Shown: positions 10,206-22,895, counted from the first letter of the stretch. The stretch: 64,000 bases of DNA from Adiantum capillus-veneris (GCA_014529385.2 CM043952.1:61830119-61894118), one strand, 5' to 3'. Notes: generated from the sequence alone by a model not told the origin. A program made the numbers and translations.

Positions 10206-11103
10206 GTCTTAAAATTCAGGAGGGTCTTCAATAATTGATTCACTTGGTGGCTCTCCTTTGTAGGGCTTAAGTAGGCTTACATGAAAGGCATTTTGTATGA
10301 GCCAATGGTTGGGCAACTTGAGTTGATAAGCCATCTCATTGATGGGCTTCAAAATTTGGAAAGGACCACAGTATCTTTTTTCTAGTTTAGCATAATACTT
10401 TTGATGGCCCGTAGGATTTTTTCCCGTCGTTTGCCTTAATCAAGCCTTAGGAAACTTGAGTAAGACCCAATCATTCTCTTTGAACATTAAGCCCCTTCTG
10501 TGCTTATCACTAGTAGCTTTTTGCCTTTGTTGAGAGATGGACATAGCCTCCTTAATCTTTTGAAAACATTCTCCTAGGTCACGGCTATACTCATCGGCAG
10601 TGAAGATCTTCCCATGTACTTTGAGTAGCAAGGGACTTTTAGGTCTTCCCATAATAATCTCAAAAGGTGCTTTTCCCGTGGAATTATGTACAGTATTATT
10701 ATCGGCATACTCTACAAGAGGTAAGTACTTTTCCCATTGTGAGCGTTGATCTACTTCAATAACATAAGTCTTGAGTAGATCGAGTATCGTAAGATTGGCT
10801 ATCTCACTTTGACCATCCATTTGTGGGTGATAGGCCGAAGATAAATTCAATCTTGTTCTTAGATTTTCAAAGAGACCTTCCAAAAATTATTGGTCTATTA
10901 TCTCTATCTGACACGATGGATGTGGGTAATCCATGGTGTTTGAAAATCAGAGATATGAAGAGAGTTGCCATTTGATGTGCCTTAATAGTCTTTTTGACAG
11001 GAAGAAAATGTGCTTGCTTGCTAAACCTGTCGACTATTGTCCATATTCCCATATTCCCATGGATAGACTTGGGTAATCCAAAGATGAAGATATATTCTCC
11101 CAT
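10206..11103 (-). pseudogene. E2 integrase core and C-terminal region
   Basis: Minus-strand frames give GLPKSIHGN, WTIVDRFSKQAHF (first Asp), TSIVSDRDNRP (second Asp) and AYHPQMDGQSEIAN (Glu), so the DDE triad is present. A frame change lies near 10870. Then come KFKENDWVLL-type residues, a TGA at about 10438 (A*LRQ, from a CGA), and CGPFQILKPINEMAYQL with NAFHVSLLKPY, the usual end before the chromodomain. A further in-frame TAA lies near 10216. Confidence 0.88.
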
Positions 11104-11744
11104 GGTGAATTTGGGATAGGCAATGGCTGGAGTAATCCAGGTTGATTCCCTCTATCATACTTGGTCTTTTGGCATACTATACATTTTGAAACATACTCTT
11201 GTATGTCCACTTTCATGGTAGGCCAATAGAAGTATGTCTCTACTCCTCGGAGAGTAGGTTGAATACCTCTATGCCCCGCATATGGAGGAGCATGGGATTC
11301 ATACATAACTTTCTCACGAAGGGAATGTGTAACACATAGCCTATTTCCATGGAGAATATAACCATCCTGCAAGGTGAATGGTTCCTCTTTCTTCCCCAAA
11401 CCAAGGGTTGACATTATGTCTCTAAAGTCAGGGTCAGTAGCATACTCATCTATCATAGAAGATAGATCATTGTGAGTAGCTATAGACATCGCATTAACTT
11501 TTGGTCGTCGTGAAAGTACATCGGCCACTTGATTGTGCTTACCAGCAATGTAAGCAATATGAAAATTAAATTGCAAAAGAAAATTTGTCCAACTCATTTG
11601 TTTGTCGAAAAGCTTGGTTTGCATCATGAAATACTTGAGACTCTGGTGATCAGTTTGTAGAATGAATGGAGTCCCCAATAAGTAGTGCTTCCATGTGTCT
11701 AGGGCATGTAGAACAACTAAAATCTCTTTCTCATAAATGCCCAA
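11034..11744 (-). pseudogene. E2 RNase H C-terminal half and integrase zinc domain
   Basis: 236 codons. RNase H residues include YEKEILVVLHALDTWKHYL and TDHQSLKYF, then HNQVADVLSRR. The integrase zinc domain follows with H and H in HAPPYAGHRG and C and C in CIVCQK, then PGLLQPLPIP. RNase H removes RNA from the hybrid during cDNA synthesis. A break separates it from the RT part at 11745-11798. Confidence 0.9.
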
Positions 11745-11798
11745 GACTCATTCGTTCGTATTGAGCCTTCGGCTCTCATATGCTATGGCATGCAGTTC

Positions 11799-13021
11799 TT
11801 AAAGCAAAACTGCTCCAAGGCAATCACCACAAGCATCACATTGTACCTCAAATGGCTTTGATAGTTCAGGAAGCATGAGGACTAGTTGAGAGGTAAGCTT
11901 CTCCCTGAGCTTGTCAAAAGCATTTTTCTCCTTAGCAGTCCATACATACTTAACGTTCTTCTTAGTTAAGTCATGTAGTGGTCCTGCTACTTGAGAGAAT
12001 TTTTCTATGAAACATCTATAGTATGCACACATACCAATAAAGCTTCTTAGTTCATGTAGATTCCTTGGGTTAGGCCATGCTTTTATTACCTCTAACTTTG
12101 ATGGATCCATATGGATACCATCTTGAGAGATAATATGACCTAGATATTGAATCTCTTGAAGTAAGAATTCGCTTTTCTTTTGGTTGAGAAAAAGCTTGTT
12201 CTCCCTCAATGCTTAAAAAGTCACTTGGAGATGTTGCTTATGTTCCTCCAAATACTTGGAGTAGATGATATATCATCAAAGAACACTCCAGTGAATTTGC
12301 GATAAGGTCTAAAAATTTTCTCCATTAAACGATTAAATGTAGCTGGTGCATTAGTCAAGCCAAAAGGCATGACTAGATATTCATAAAGACCAAACGTTGT
12401 GCAAAACGCAGTCTTTAGGATATCTTCATCCACTATCCTTATTTGATGATAGCCACTCTTAAGGTCAATCCTACTAAAGTAGGTAGAGCCTTGTATCTTA
12501 TCAAACAAATCTTCTACCCAAGGCACGGGAAATCTGCTTTTGATAGTGATATGATTTAGTGCTCGGTAGTCCACACACATACTGTATGTACCATCTTTCT
12601 TTTGCACTAAAAGGACTAGAGAACAAAAGGGAGAGGAACTAGGCCTCACCATCCCTTTGTCTACCAATTCCTGTACTTGCCTCATGATCTCCTCTTGTTA
12701 AGCTTGTGAGACTCGATAAGGAGGCTTGTTAGGCGGTGAGATTCCTGGAAGGAGCTCAATGTGATGGTCATCATCCCCTTGTTTTGGAGGTAAGTCCATA
12801 GGGATATCATTGATGAACACATCTTGGAATCCTTTTAGAAAACTAGACAAGTCTAACTCTTTTTTATTCCTACCATTTACATTTGATGAAACATTAAGAT
12901 CTTTTAGAGACTCTTTGACCAAAATCATGTACGCAGAAAGTGAGCTCTTCATTGACTTATCAAAAGCAAGAGGATTTACAAGTGGAATAGTGCGACCATG
13001 CTCACTGGCATCTATATACAT
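11799..13021 (-). pseudogene. E2 reverse transcriptase
   Basis: Three adjoining frames. 12698-13021 gives the region before RT (FLKGFQDVF, KPPYRVSQA). 12221-12685 gives [53 protein letters not shown] and the catalytic GVFFDDI. 11799-12209 gives LFLNQKKSEF, YLGHIISQDGI and the start of RNase H. A stop at 12686-12697 and a frameshift just after the DD pair disable it. Confidence 0.92.
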
Positions 13022-13059
13022 GTTCTTTCCCCTTAGGTGAAGTAGATTCTCCTTTCAGG

Positions 13060-14141
13060 GAACTACATGTTGGCAGCCCCTTGATGGAAATTGATGCATG
13101 AAGCAACCATGGTGTGATGGATTACTTCGCTAATAGTACCAGGCCGTTGAGAGTTGATGTATTCGGCCATCTCTTCAAGTAATCCCGCATAGAATTTCTA
13201 CCTTTGCTCGCCAAAATCTATCTTTTGAAAGACAGTAGCCTTGAGATGTAAATCCCAAAACTTGTCTACATACTTGTGGATAGACTCATGAGAGAGAAAC
13301 TTCAAGCTGCGCCATTCCGTAAGCACTTTGTCCTTGCATCACTTGCAAGGAATTGCTTCATGATGGAAACTCGTAGAGTTTACCATGTCTTTGGGGCTTC
13401 ACCATTGCCACAAAGGCTAGCCCACCATTGACGAGCTGATTTTTGGAAGTGCATAGCTACATGGTGTAGCTTGGAGGACTCTGTGAAGCCCTCGTCTCCA
13501 AAGGCCGCATCAAATTGCTGGATGAAGGCAAACACTTTGTTGGTAGCACCAAAGGTGCCATCATAGGTGAGAAAAGAGATACTCTTTCCTCCCTCCTTGA
13601 ACTTCTTTAGCTTTTGTGACCTTCGCCATGCAGGAAATGGTTTGCGATGTCTTCCCCTCTTGTATTCTCTAGGAGAATAGCCATAGCTTTCATCAGAAGA
13701 GGAGGAAGGTGAAGAAGAAGGAGAAGAGTGTGACCTCTTCTTAGCCCTTTTCTTCCTTTATTTCCTCTCTTCCCTTTTGGAGTGACGAGGAGAAGGATTA
13801 TGTGTTGATCTTTTCCTCTTGGGAGGAGTGGGCGAACATCTAGACCACCATCTTCGTGGAGCCACATCTTCAGAGGAACTTAAACTTTTATTGCTTTCTT
13901 GCTCTTTGGATTCTTCCTCTCGAATGGGAGATAGTCTTCTTTTGGGGGTCTCTTCAAGAGGCCTCCTAAGCTCTCTCTCCTCTTGGAGAGGAAGGGAAAT
14001 TCCATAAGCAAGGCTGCCCATAGCTTGCTGCAACCTAGTGAGGAGATAATTCACAAACATGGGAGCATCATCATTAGCACCTTCATGTGCAAAATCAAAG
14101 CTATCAATGTTGAATCTACTCTCTTGATTATTGTGAGCCAT
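13060..14141 (-). pseudogene. E2 Gag, knuckle and protease missing
   Basis: The likely start is the ATG at 14141 (MAHNNQESRF). The N-terminal third is rich in Arg, Ser and Glu. The Gag core can be read from about 13600 to 13060 with frame breaks: FGATNKVFAFIQQFDAAF, then QWWASLC, LHLKATVFQK and YAGLLEEM. No CCHC knuckle and no protease D-S/T-G motif is visible before RT begins at about 13020, so that part seems deleted. Confidence 0.75.
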
Positions 14142-14540
14142 GTTAACAAAATTTATGTATGTACTTAGTGTATGCTTTGGCAATTCAAAACCTTAGTTGC
14201 CACTCCTCTTAGCCTTTGAAAATTGGATCTTAAGTATCTACACCCACGGCTCGAAGTGGTTAACTATAGAGAGTAGAGGAGTAGGTCTAACATAGCAGAG
14301 TTTCCGAGGGCTAGCTCCTTTTGGACTTCTTATGGCTCAATAATGGTAAAGCCATAGGCAAGTCTAAAAATACTCCATTATTAAGTCCAAATCTCCCAAG
14401 GTGCACCATATCCCACATAGTGGGCTCAACAAAAGTGATAATAGATCCCAGTTCCACTTACCCTAATATAATTAACAACATCAACCATTTATAGGTTTCT
14501 TAAGGACCTCTCTTCTTAAGCAAGAAAAGAGAAATCAAAT

Positions 14541-14552
14541 GCTCTCACACCA
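14541..14552 (-). other. E2 primer binding site, tRNA-Met-like
   Basis: On the minus strand TGGTGTGAGAGC begins 1 nt after the LTR end. It matches 9 of 12 bases of the initiator tRNA-Met site TGGTATCAGAGC. Its position next to a terminal CA is what sets the 5' LTR boundary at 14554. Confidence 0.65.
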
Positions 14553-14553
14553 A

Positions 14554-16176
14554 TGTAATGGAATCGGCCTATTTAACTTGAGAGTAGCAGAAACTAATGA
14601 GAGTACTCTTGAGAAATGACTTTGTGAGCATATTGGGTGAACATAATTGAAGATAGCAACATAATCATAGCAATTAGTTAACTTGGCATGAACAATACTT
14701 TTGCAAGAGAGAGAGAATTTAGAGAAGATGACAACATTTGAGGACCGGATTTATGTGGAGCCGGTCCCCCCTCCAATAGGCATTTGTGTTATGATTTCCC
14801 CCATTAAGGGAGACTTGTTACAATAAAACATTTGTGATCCTTGTGACCTAGGTGATGCAATGAAGATGGAAAGCTTCATGCATCACAAGCATAACATAAA
14901 CTTGAAGAAAGATTTAACTATCCCAAGCCTCACTCCCAAGACCTCAAACACCTTCGAAGGTGGAGAGAGCTGGCAGGGAATGAGGGTAGGGAAGAGGAAG
15001 AAGAAACATTTCATAGGAGAAAGAATTACTTCCTCACTTATCATAACTCTTCTTGCTAGCATACATAATGGTATAGTAATGAAGAAGAAGGAGATGGTAA
15101 GCTTAAGCATTGAAGCATGGCTCTTGGTTGGATTTGCACTCCATAGCCAAGAGTGTTGGTGTAGGCTCTCAACCTCTGCTTGCTTGGAGAAGGAGAGGGA
15201 GCTCGTGCATTTTGCATAGCACACAATGAGAGTGTTTGTGAGTGTGTGTGTTGGTGAGTATACCCCCTAAGCAACCCCCTAGCTTGCTTGGGTCGAGCGA
15301 CCCCCCCCCTTGTAGCTCATGCTTGAAGCTCATTGGACCCCTCCAGTCCTGGCCAATCACAAGCAGGAGGCATTACAAGCAGCAAGGGTAGCCTTGGGAC
15401 AAGTGTCCCCCTTTCCCCTTTGAGAGAGAGGACTTGAAAAATGCAAAATCAATTAATTAAATCTCATAAATTATCATTGGACCCCTTGGGTGGCCAACCA
15501 ATAGGCTTCAGGCACACCATGAGGGCAACATGAGGAGGAACTTGACAAGTGTCCCTTTTGCTTTCTTTGTACCATGCATGCCTTGTGTGAGTGTGTGGGT
15601 GTTCTCTCTCATCCCCCCTCATGTAGGGCTCGCCCCCTCCTTGTAGGGATTGAATATTTGACTTTTTGACACCTCAATTCCCTCATGCATAGGCCCATTT
15701 CCCACCACAAGCTTGGCCCATAAGCACTTTAAGCTTGGGCTGGGTTCTCACCTCAAGTACAGCGCTAGCATCTCAAGCATGTCAAGCACCTCAAGCATCT
15801 GAATCATCAAGCACCTCAAGTATCTCAAGCACTTCAATCATCAAGCATGACAAGCAGGACAAGCACCTCGAACTGGGTCGGGTTCCCGCCTCAAGCTCAG
15901 CCCTAGCTTACCTAAGGTCAAAGGACTTTTACACACATTATTGGAGGTCTTCAATGAAGCTAACCCTAAGGTCTTATGCTCCATTGGTTATCTTGCTCTT
16001 TGATATACCATGTCTTATTTGGGCCCCTTTACCATTGGCCCCGTGTTGAGATAGATTTATAAGCACATGTCTATACCTTAACCCTTGTTCCCGTTTATTC
16101 TCCCACATTAAGTAATCAGTTTAATATGAGAAAATCATTTGGGTTGGTTAGATATTAGATATTAGATTGTATGACA
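14554..16176 (-). repeat. E2 5' LTR, about 1.6 kb
   Basis: Bounded by TGTCATA on the minus strand at 16176 and CATTACA at 14554, next to the primer site. The first 133 bp match the truncated 3' LTR; the rest has no second copy here. It includes a run of CTCAAGCA-like short repeats at about 15750-15872 and GA-rich and CT-rich stretches. The ORFs at 14860-15219 and 15735-16049 lie inside it and show no family features. Confidence 0.65.
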
Positions 16177-17559
16177 GTAGGTCAATAAATAAAATAGTGT
16201 GTCTCTTACAATGCATTCATAGCAGGATATGCCCCAAGGCCATGGCGAGGAAGCTATCAAAGATACATGTTGAGTGTAATAATGCTTTGGTCGTCGTATG
16301 AGCTAAAATGGATTTTTTTAAACCAATGGTAATTGGGGTGTGTGTGAACAAAGGCCATCCAAAGAGGATTTTTTAAAAGCCTAAAGCTATTGTAGTGCTA
16401 TAGGTCCATGGAGGAGTCCGAGTATAGACAAATGTTGGCACATAGTGGAGGGCTACAAGTGAAGATAGCATGGCCGCCAAGGTTTGCATGTGCAGCATGG
16501 GGGTTGCCAGCCACAATGATGAGCCACCATGCATGGCAAGTGGTATTTGCAAACATGGGTAGTTATTAAGGGAGGGAAAAAATGCAAAGCCAAAGGGGAA
16601 AAGAAGCACAACCGGGGGAAGAGGGTTGGTACTTGCAGAGCTAGCCTAGGGCTTGAGACAAGGGATCTTGGTAAGCAGAAGGTGTGGAGGGTGCCGTCAA
16701 AACAACAAGGTTGAGGTTGTTGTGAACAATTGGGGCCACTCGCAAGCAAGGGATTGAAGGGCCGTATGCAGAGAGAGGGTCCATGAGAAGGAGTTGATAG
16801 ATGCTACGAAGAGGGCTGGTTGCAGTGCAAGCATGTAAGGTGATGGGGGGCAATCTTCACGGGGGACAAAACATTAGAATCTTGGAGCTAAAGGTTTAGA
16901 ATCTGTAGAGGGAAGGAGATCCTTACCTCAAGGGTGCTACGGAGAGGGAGACAAAGGAGCCTTGAAGAGGGTTGCTCAAGAGAGCAAGCAGAGGAGCTCC
17001 TTGGGTGGCTTTGAGAACATTGGCTTGAGGATTCACGTGAAGAAGTTGAGGCCTGCAATTGGGTGGAGGGTCGCCAATATCTAGGGAGACACCTAGTGGA
17101 GCTTTGTGGAGCCGCCACTTGCATGAAGGGTTTGGTCCTAGGTGCATAATGAGGGGCTGCTGAGCTGAGCCACATGCGGAGATCAGAGGAGGTTGCTTTG
17201 GATAAACACGTAGAGATCTTGAAGGGAGCTGCTTGGTTAATACTAAGGGCTGGCCAAAATCAATAAAATGGGACACTTTGCAAATCGTCTTTTCTTCCAC
17301 TGCTTTTGAAATTCTCTCAACTCTGCATAGAGCTGTTGCACTACATTTGCATGTTGAGTCATGTACTTCACTGCAGTTCAGAATTATCTGAATGAAAATA
17401 TCAAAGACCTTTTTGCAAGGTAAAAGCTCTCCATTCAATTGATACTTGAAAAGGATTCTCTTGTCCACTCTACAGGTTGGCTACATTATTTTTCTTTAGA
17501 TAAGAAAGATAAGGAAACTTTGGATCTTTTGGATGATGCACTCAAGGAATTTCAAGCCC
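16177..17559. other. Unassigned sequence between E2 and a copia relic
   Basis: About 1.4 kb with no protein family or repeat boundary I can support. A 181-codon minus frame at 16923-17468 has no recognisable motif and a composition typical of chance ORFs. The segment may be decayed transposon DNA. Confidence 0.4.
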
Positions 17560-17935
17560 CTTATTCTCGATAACTTGACAAAATTGATAAAATGAAAGTC
17601 TCTTTTAATGATTCTCCTAAGTACAAAGCACGTTTGGTACAAGGAGAAGAAAGGAATTGACTTTGATGAAATCTTCTCCCCAGTTGTGAAATTGACTACT
17701 TTACGACTCCTCCTTGCTTTGTTTGCTAGTGAAAACATGGAACTCATGCAAATGGATGTAAAAACAACATTCTTACATAGTGGTTTGCATGTAACCATTC
17801 ATATGTAGCATCCCAAGGGTTTTGTAGTTGCCAAAAAGGAGACGATGGTATGTGAGCTTAACAAAAGCTTGTGTCAATGGTTCTACTATTTTATCAAAAT
17901 TGCATATGATTTAAGGTGAGAAACACTTATTATTT
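17560..17935 (+). pseudogene. Ty1/copia reverse transcriptase relic
   Basis: Plus-strand frames give FNDSPKYKARLV, then KKGIDFDEIFSPVVKLTTLR, ENMELMQMDVKTTFLH and, after a TAG, PKGFVVAKKETMVCELNKSL. These are consecutive N-terminal RT blocks of copia elements. No YVDD motif, integrase or LTR belonging to it is visible, so only a fragment survives. Confidence 0.85.
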
Positions 17936-18540
17936 TTTACAAAAATTTGATTTATTTTCACATTCAAATTTAGAAGATTCTTAATTATTAATTTTCTAAT
18001 TTTGTGTTTTCTTTGCCAGCAGATACTATAGAGGTAAGGTATGCTTGAATCAATGATGCTCTTCATAAGCATCCAAAGGATTTGGATGTTGATGATATAA
18101 AATGATGACATTGTTTATGGATTTGGTTTGGTATTGATGGCTCTAAGTTATTGAATAATGATCGTGATGAGGTTGTGACCAATGATATCTTGATACATCA
18201 AGATATGACACCTACTACCTATTATAGTGGTATTGGACACAAGAATATGCAATATTTGGCATAAGCAAATAAGCCTGTTTTAGTTTGTAGGACATCATTT
18301 TTCTATATTATGTTTTGGTATGTAATGTTTGACACTACTTTAGACAGGTTATGACTTGCAGGATAATAACATAGCAACTAAGGACAATTGCATTCTTAAT
18401 GGAGAAGTATGTGATCGTATTTATTTACGGTGCATTAACACATATATTTTGTATGGTTCATATGTGGAAAGAAACTCTACCATTTGATACCAACTTATGG
18501 CCTTCTTGGGTGTAAGTAAGGAAATTTTTCCTTTTGTCAA
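17936..18540. other. AT-rich sequence, nothing recognised
   Basis: About 600 bp between the copia relic and the A' LTR, with long A/T runs and no sustained frame. It may be degraded remains of the same copia copy. Confidence 0.35.
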
Positions 18541-19422
18541 TGTTGTTGGGCAGATACACTACTCGCAGTTGCTAGCAAAGTGAGAACTATGCTAACAAAC
18601 AAGATGTCAACCATGAATGGAGCTTGACCTATAGGTGCATGGAAACAAATAGATGGGTGTCCATCACCTACTCAGCCTTCTAAAGATAATCACTACCAAA
18701 GGAAATCATCTCAAAGCACACTATGTATATGCAACCGCTACCTTACCTACGACGTTTATGCTCTTTGAAACATGAACTAATGTTGTCAAAATGTCACAAA
18801 ACTCAAGGAGTAACCTCTACACACCTATAGGATTCTACCCTAAAGTCTCTAACCCAATTTACTACTTGCAAACACTTGGTGCTGAAAATTGCAGGTCACA
18901 GATTCTAAACATACTTAGGCCTAAAGTGTAGTTTAATCGTCATGAACACAATGACATAAATCAATCACAAAATGGATACATGATTATAGAGAAAACTCAC
19001 TTTGAAGCTCATGGGAGAGATCTTTGCAAGCTTGGCATTGAAGCATAGCTCTCATCGTTGCTAACATGATGGTGTAGTCACCTTCACAATGTAGCTTTTG
19101 TAGTGCACATAGAGAGTAGAAGGAGACCTCAATCACTCTCTCACACAAAATACACAGTCACGACACGCTTAGCTGAGCTCAAAAAGATGATTAATTCAAA
19201 ATTTTCTTTTAGAGTTACAAAAATTGGCTTATATACCTCAGCCTTGGAGGTACTAACTCATCAAACTTACCTCCTACTTTCTACCATGGGTTCCGTTGAT
19301 CTGTATATGTAATAAGTTACAATTTGGAAACTTGATTCAATCCCAAAAAAGAATTACAATTGAGTTTGTCAAATTAAAGAATCCAAAAAATGGTGCAGCT
19401 TTCCTGTGTTCAGTTGTCAACA
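18541..19422 (-). repeat. A' 3' LTR
   Basis: The right end is clear: minus-strand TGTTGACAACTG directly after a long G tract. The left edge is set at TGTTGTTGGG (18541-18550), where similarity to the start of the C LTR begins (blocks like GTCAACCATG..GGAGCTTGAC against GTCAAACCATGGGACGAAGC). A minus-strand TATA box, GGTATATAAGCC, lies at about 19225-19236, in the same place as GGTATAAAAGCC in the C LTR. Confidence 0.65.
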
Positions 19423-19424
19423 CA

Positions 19425-19446
19425 CCCCCCCCCCCCCTCCCCCGCA
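19425..19446 (-). other. A' polypurine tract
   Basis: On the minus strand GCGGGGGAGG is followed by an unbroken run of about 14 G, then the LTR. It is the counterpart of GGCGAGGAGGGGGGGAA in C. Confidence 0.75.
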
Positions 19447-19822
19447 TCCATGTTGTCCCTGACATGACGGGTCTTCGTCTTTGTTGGGTCTTCATGCTGA
19501 TCCCTTGCTTAATGGAATCTTGGTGGCTTAATCATCTTTAAATATGATTCATATTTGATATTGCCAATGCTCACCATTGGTCCAAAAAATTGATGTTGTA
19601 AGAGAAAAATCTTGTATAAAAAGCCTCTTCAAAGGTCTGCATCTAGAGGCTAGGTAGAAACATCACTCATTGGTAGAAGTGGTGTAGCACTTGTGGCGAG
19701 GTCTTGGTGGACAAGTTATAAGCCAGCTTGGATTTAATGTCACTCGTTGATAGTAGACTTGAGTCCATAGCTTTCTGCGGTGTGAACACCTCGATACAAG
19801 CTAGCAGTGTTTTATACATTTT

Positions 19823-22800
19823 TCAAAGCGTCACACATGTCAAGTCAGGAGATCGAGTGAAGAGCTTAATGGCACCCATTACGGTTTTCACCATATGAGT
19901 CCCACTTATTCTCTCTCCTTCTTTGGGTGGTGGAAGTTTTGGGTAATTTAGCCAGGTGGGGTGCTTCTGCAATAGCCTTGCATGATCTTTCCATAACCTC
20001 ATTCTCGGAACTTGGCAGAAGGTGACATCGTCCCTGACCATTTTGGGTGCATCGATCGGACATACCAAGTATGCTGGGTAATTTGTGAGCCAGCCCTTTC
20101 TCCACTTGGGCTTTGAGTCTACTATTATCTTGGGGATTGATTGATGTTTGATGTCTCCCTCAAACAGTGATGTGGTAGCCTTGGTTTGAATTCTTTTCTT
20201 TATCATGAGCACTTCAAATTTGAGCAGTGGGAATGGGAGGGATGGATGCATCCACTCTTCTCTTATCACATTTGTGTCGAGCTTTAGTGTTCTAGTAGAG
20301 TCTAACATCCGTTGCTCCCATTCTATGACTGCTCTAACACACTCTTTAGTGGCTTGTTCTATCAAAGTCTGGAGACGGCGGGCCTCCTCTTCTACGGTTA
20401 TCACTTGTCCCTCTTCTTGGATTTGTGGCGGTATCTCCACCAATACCGGTTCCTCCGTGGTCTCTAGAATTTCCATAGGTTCTTGTTGGGCATTTATTCC
20501 TGAGTCACTTGGACTCGGATGCGTGGTTTGGCACGTCGCTCTCTCCACTTCCTGTCTCAACTCTGTGATCTGCTGTTGGGCCAGCTCATCTCTTCTTGTA
20601 GCTTCTTCTACTTGATTGACCAATAGGTCTTGTAGCATTTCCAATTCCATCTTCAGCTGGTCATTCTCTTTTTGAAGTTCCTAATGTTGAGCCTTTAAAT
20701 CTTTCTTCGGATTCTAAAGACCCTTCTACCATGTGCACTCTTTGTCATTGTTCTAACTTTAGCTCTTTTTGAAGTGCTATGTTTTAAGCTTCCAAGGCCT
20801 GCACAGCCTGGCTATCCCCTCTTGCAGCCCTTGGGGTTGCTCTAAGCCTTTGTATGGTCAATTCATGAAGATCTAATTTGGCTTTAAGCTCAACTAGCTC
20901 ATCTGTAGTGCCTCCAGCTCATCTTATGTTTTCTCTTTTGCCTCTTGCAAGTTGGCAGCTTGTTTGGATACCTCATCCATCTGGAGCATAAGTGTATCCC
21001 TCTCTGCTTTTGCTTCCTTTTCAATCTTTAATTGAGTCTCTTGCTCTCTCTCTCTCTCTCTGAGTTTTCCTCTCTCTGAATAGCCCATTGCATCTCTTTG
21101 GTGAGTTTTTCATGCTCACTTGTCATATTTTCCTCTCTTGTTCTGAGCATGCTATTTTTCTCCACCATAGTGAGAGATCGCATTCTAATTTTTTCTAGTA
21201 GTTGGTGGGAAACACATACGTCTTCTTCATGAGCAGCTACCACACTTGTTGCAGATGGTTTGGGTAATGGTCATTTGAGGGGAACTTGATAGCCCGTACT
21301 TAGCAAAACTCCTATTGGAGGAGGTCTCCAAGGGCTAGCCAAAGGCCTCCATCATGGCACTGATGGGATTTGTGCCAGACTCGTTACTCCAAGTAGTGAT
21401 AGATTCAATTCACGTGCCCTCCTTTGAGGACCTTGGTCTTGAGTTTGTGTTTAGCTTTGTCATCAATAATCGAGTCTCATGGCTTCTCCTCCATTTTCTC
21501 TTTTCTCTTTGCCATCCATGATGGGATAGAGGTGCCATATGTATCCTCAGAAGCATCCTCAAATGAATATCCACATCTTTGAGGAGTTCATCATAGGTTT
21601 ATCTTTTGGAATTTTCTTTTTCCTCCGGCTTTGGTTCACCTTTGATTTCTTCTTTGGCAAATCCTTTTGTTGAGATGATGGGGGTTTTGGGCTTGGAGGT
21701 TGTTGGGTGTATCTTGGGGAAGAGGGTGGGGTTGTTCTGTTGCCACCTTCTGTCTGTGACTCTGTTTCTTTCTCTCCTTGCTCTTCTCGTTGTTCTTACA
21801 GCTTTCTCTTAATGTCATGTACTTCTTCAATTTTGAAAGGCTCTAGATTTTTTTGTTCTATAATTCTTTCTGACTCTTCATATGCCCTGATGTAGTGATC
21901 AAATGCGTCTTCTAATGGTCTTGAGGAGCTGCCACCCATCTTTGCTAGATTTGGTACCCAGTACTCCTCAAAGTCACCTTTGGCTCTCTCAACCCTGAAT
22001 TGTTCTATTAGCCTCTCAATCCGGGCTGCTTTCTGACTTGTTGTCTCTTTTGGTTTCTCTTCTTTTGCCATCACGGTCTTTCCTTTCTTTTTTGGTGGCT
22101 CTTTCGTCTTTTCTTCTTGAACTAGCTCTAACTTCCTTCTGAGCCTTGTCGACACGGGTGGTGCCACTAGTGGTTCATCTTCTACATCCTTTTACAATTG
22201 CAACCACTCATTCTGTGTGGGTGGGTTTGGCCATTGTCTTCTAGCTCCGATTGCTTTGTATGCAATTTTTGTCAAAATTTTTGCACCACGGATGTATTTT
22301 GGCTTGTCCGTCCCCAAGCCCACTACTTGCTCATGTATGTATTGGGTGTAGTTTGCATCGTTTGGTATACTGCTACCCAGTGTCCAAGTATTTTTGGTGG
22401 CAATGGTGTGTGGTGGGGTTATGTACTTCTACGGCCACTTGTTGGAGACATGAAAGAATTGGTTGTACAGCTTGCAGATCCTATTTTCTCTTAGATCCAC
22501 TAGGTCTTCAAAGGTGGGATTGGTCTTTTTTCACTTTGTCTCTTCTTTCACGGACAGAGCTGTGCAGTCCCAAAGCATGAACAATGTTTTGAGGTGTAAT
22601 GGTGACTTCTTTGCTTTCCTCTTTAAGTGTGGCGAGAGTTGTTCTGCCTTCTTTCTTGATGGTGGTTGTCAACTCATAAAATCTTTGGAGATCTACATCA
22701 ATCGGCTATGATGTGAAGAATCCATGGAGGTCCACTCTTTCTAGGTGGTTGAGAAGGCCCTCTTTGCTAGCATACTCACTTAGTTATCTTGGAATCATTG

Positions 22801-22895
22801 GCACGTCCACCATATTGCCATGTGGTTCTCTGAATGTTCCTTGATATAGCCTCATGCCTTTTGGTACTAATGTGGCATATTTCCAAGTGAATTTT
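19823..22895 (-). pseudogene. A' extra ORF: conserved domain, coiled coil, conserved C-terminus
   Basis: Read from 22895: WKYATLVPKGMRLYQGTF, then FYELTTTIKKEGRTT and TITPQNIVHALGLH, matching the N-terminal domain of C (VFTGKF, AYELLSTIKEDGTI, ITKDIVAEALRLP). A Lys/Glu-rich stretch (21796-22167) and Gln/Glu-rich coiled-coil heptads (20400-21250) follow. The C-terminal part (19823-20300) has KWRKGWLTNYPAYL, WLNYPKLPP and HMVKTVMGAIKLFTRSPDLTC, matching C (YMVKTLTGALTFFKSLPDLSC). Several stops and shifts interrupt it. There is no signal peptide or membrane segment, so it does not look like an envelope. The N-terminal domain may belong to the uncharacterised 'putative plant transposon protein' group, which I cannot confirm. 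Confidence 0.75.

Larger units (their letters stand above)
9585..16176 (-). mobile_element. E2: chromovirus (Ty3/gypsy), 3' LTR truncated
   Basis: The minus-strand order is 5' LTR (14554-16176), a tRNA-Met-like primer site, gag, RT, RNase H, integrase with zinc domain, and a C-terminal chromodomain, then a purine-rich AGAGGTAA and the start of the 3' LTR (9585-9718). The 3' LTR remnant matches the first 133 bp of the 5' LTR and stops at E1, so E1 inserted into it. The CCHC knuckle and protease appear to be deleted between Gag and RT. Several frameshifts and stops are present. Confidence 0.9.
18541..22895 (-). mobile_element. A': 3' end of a giant Tat-like element (LTR + extra ORF)
   Basis: Minus-strand order: extra ORF module (22895 to 19823), purine tract, LTR (19422 to about 18541). 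The same order and related sequence occur at the 3' end of element C (32229 to 27615). The rest of the element (pol, gag, 5' LTR) is not to the right; another LTR-like segment and element B follow. It is a truncated copy. Confidence 0.75.

Noticed and set aside
14860..15219. 119-codon ORF, plus strand
   Set aside because: It lies inside the E2 5' LTR and has an overlapping open frame on the other strand of equal length.
9585..16176. E2 as a TRIM-type element with 134-bp LTRs
   Set aside because: A tRNA-Met-like primer site next to a CA end at 14554 fits a 1.6-kb LTR, and both 134-bp copies share extra bases at the inner edge.
16923..17468. 181-codon minus-strand ORF as a host gene
   Set aside because: No domain, biased composition, no neighbouring gene structure, and it lies between two decayed elements.
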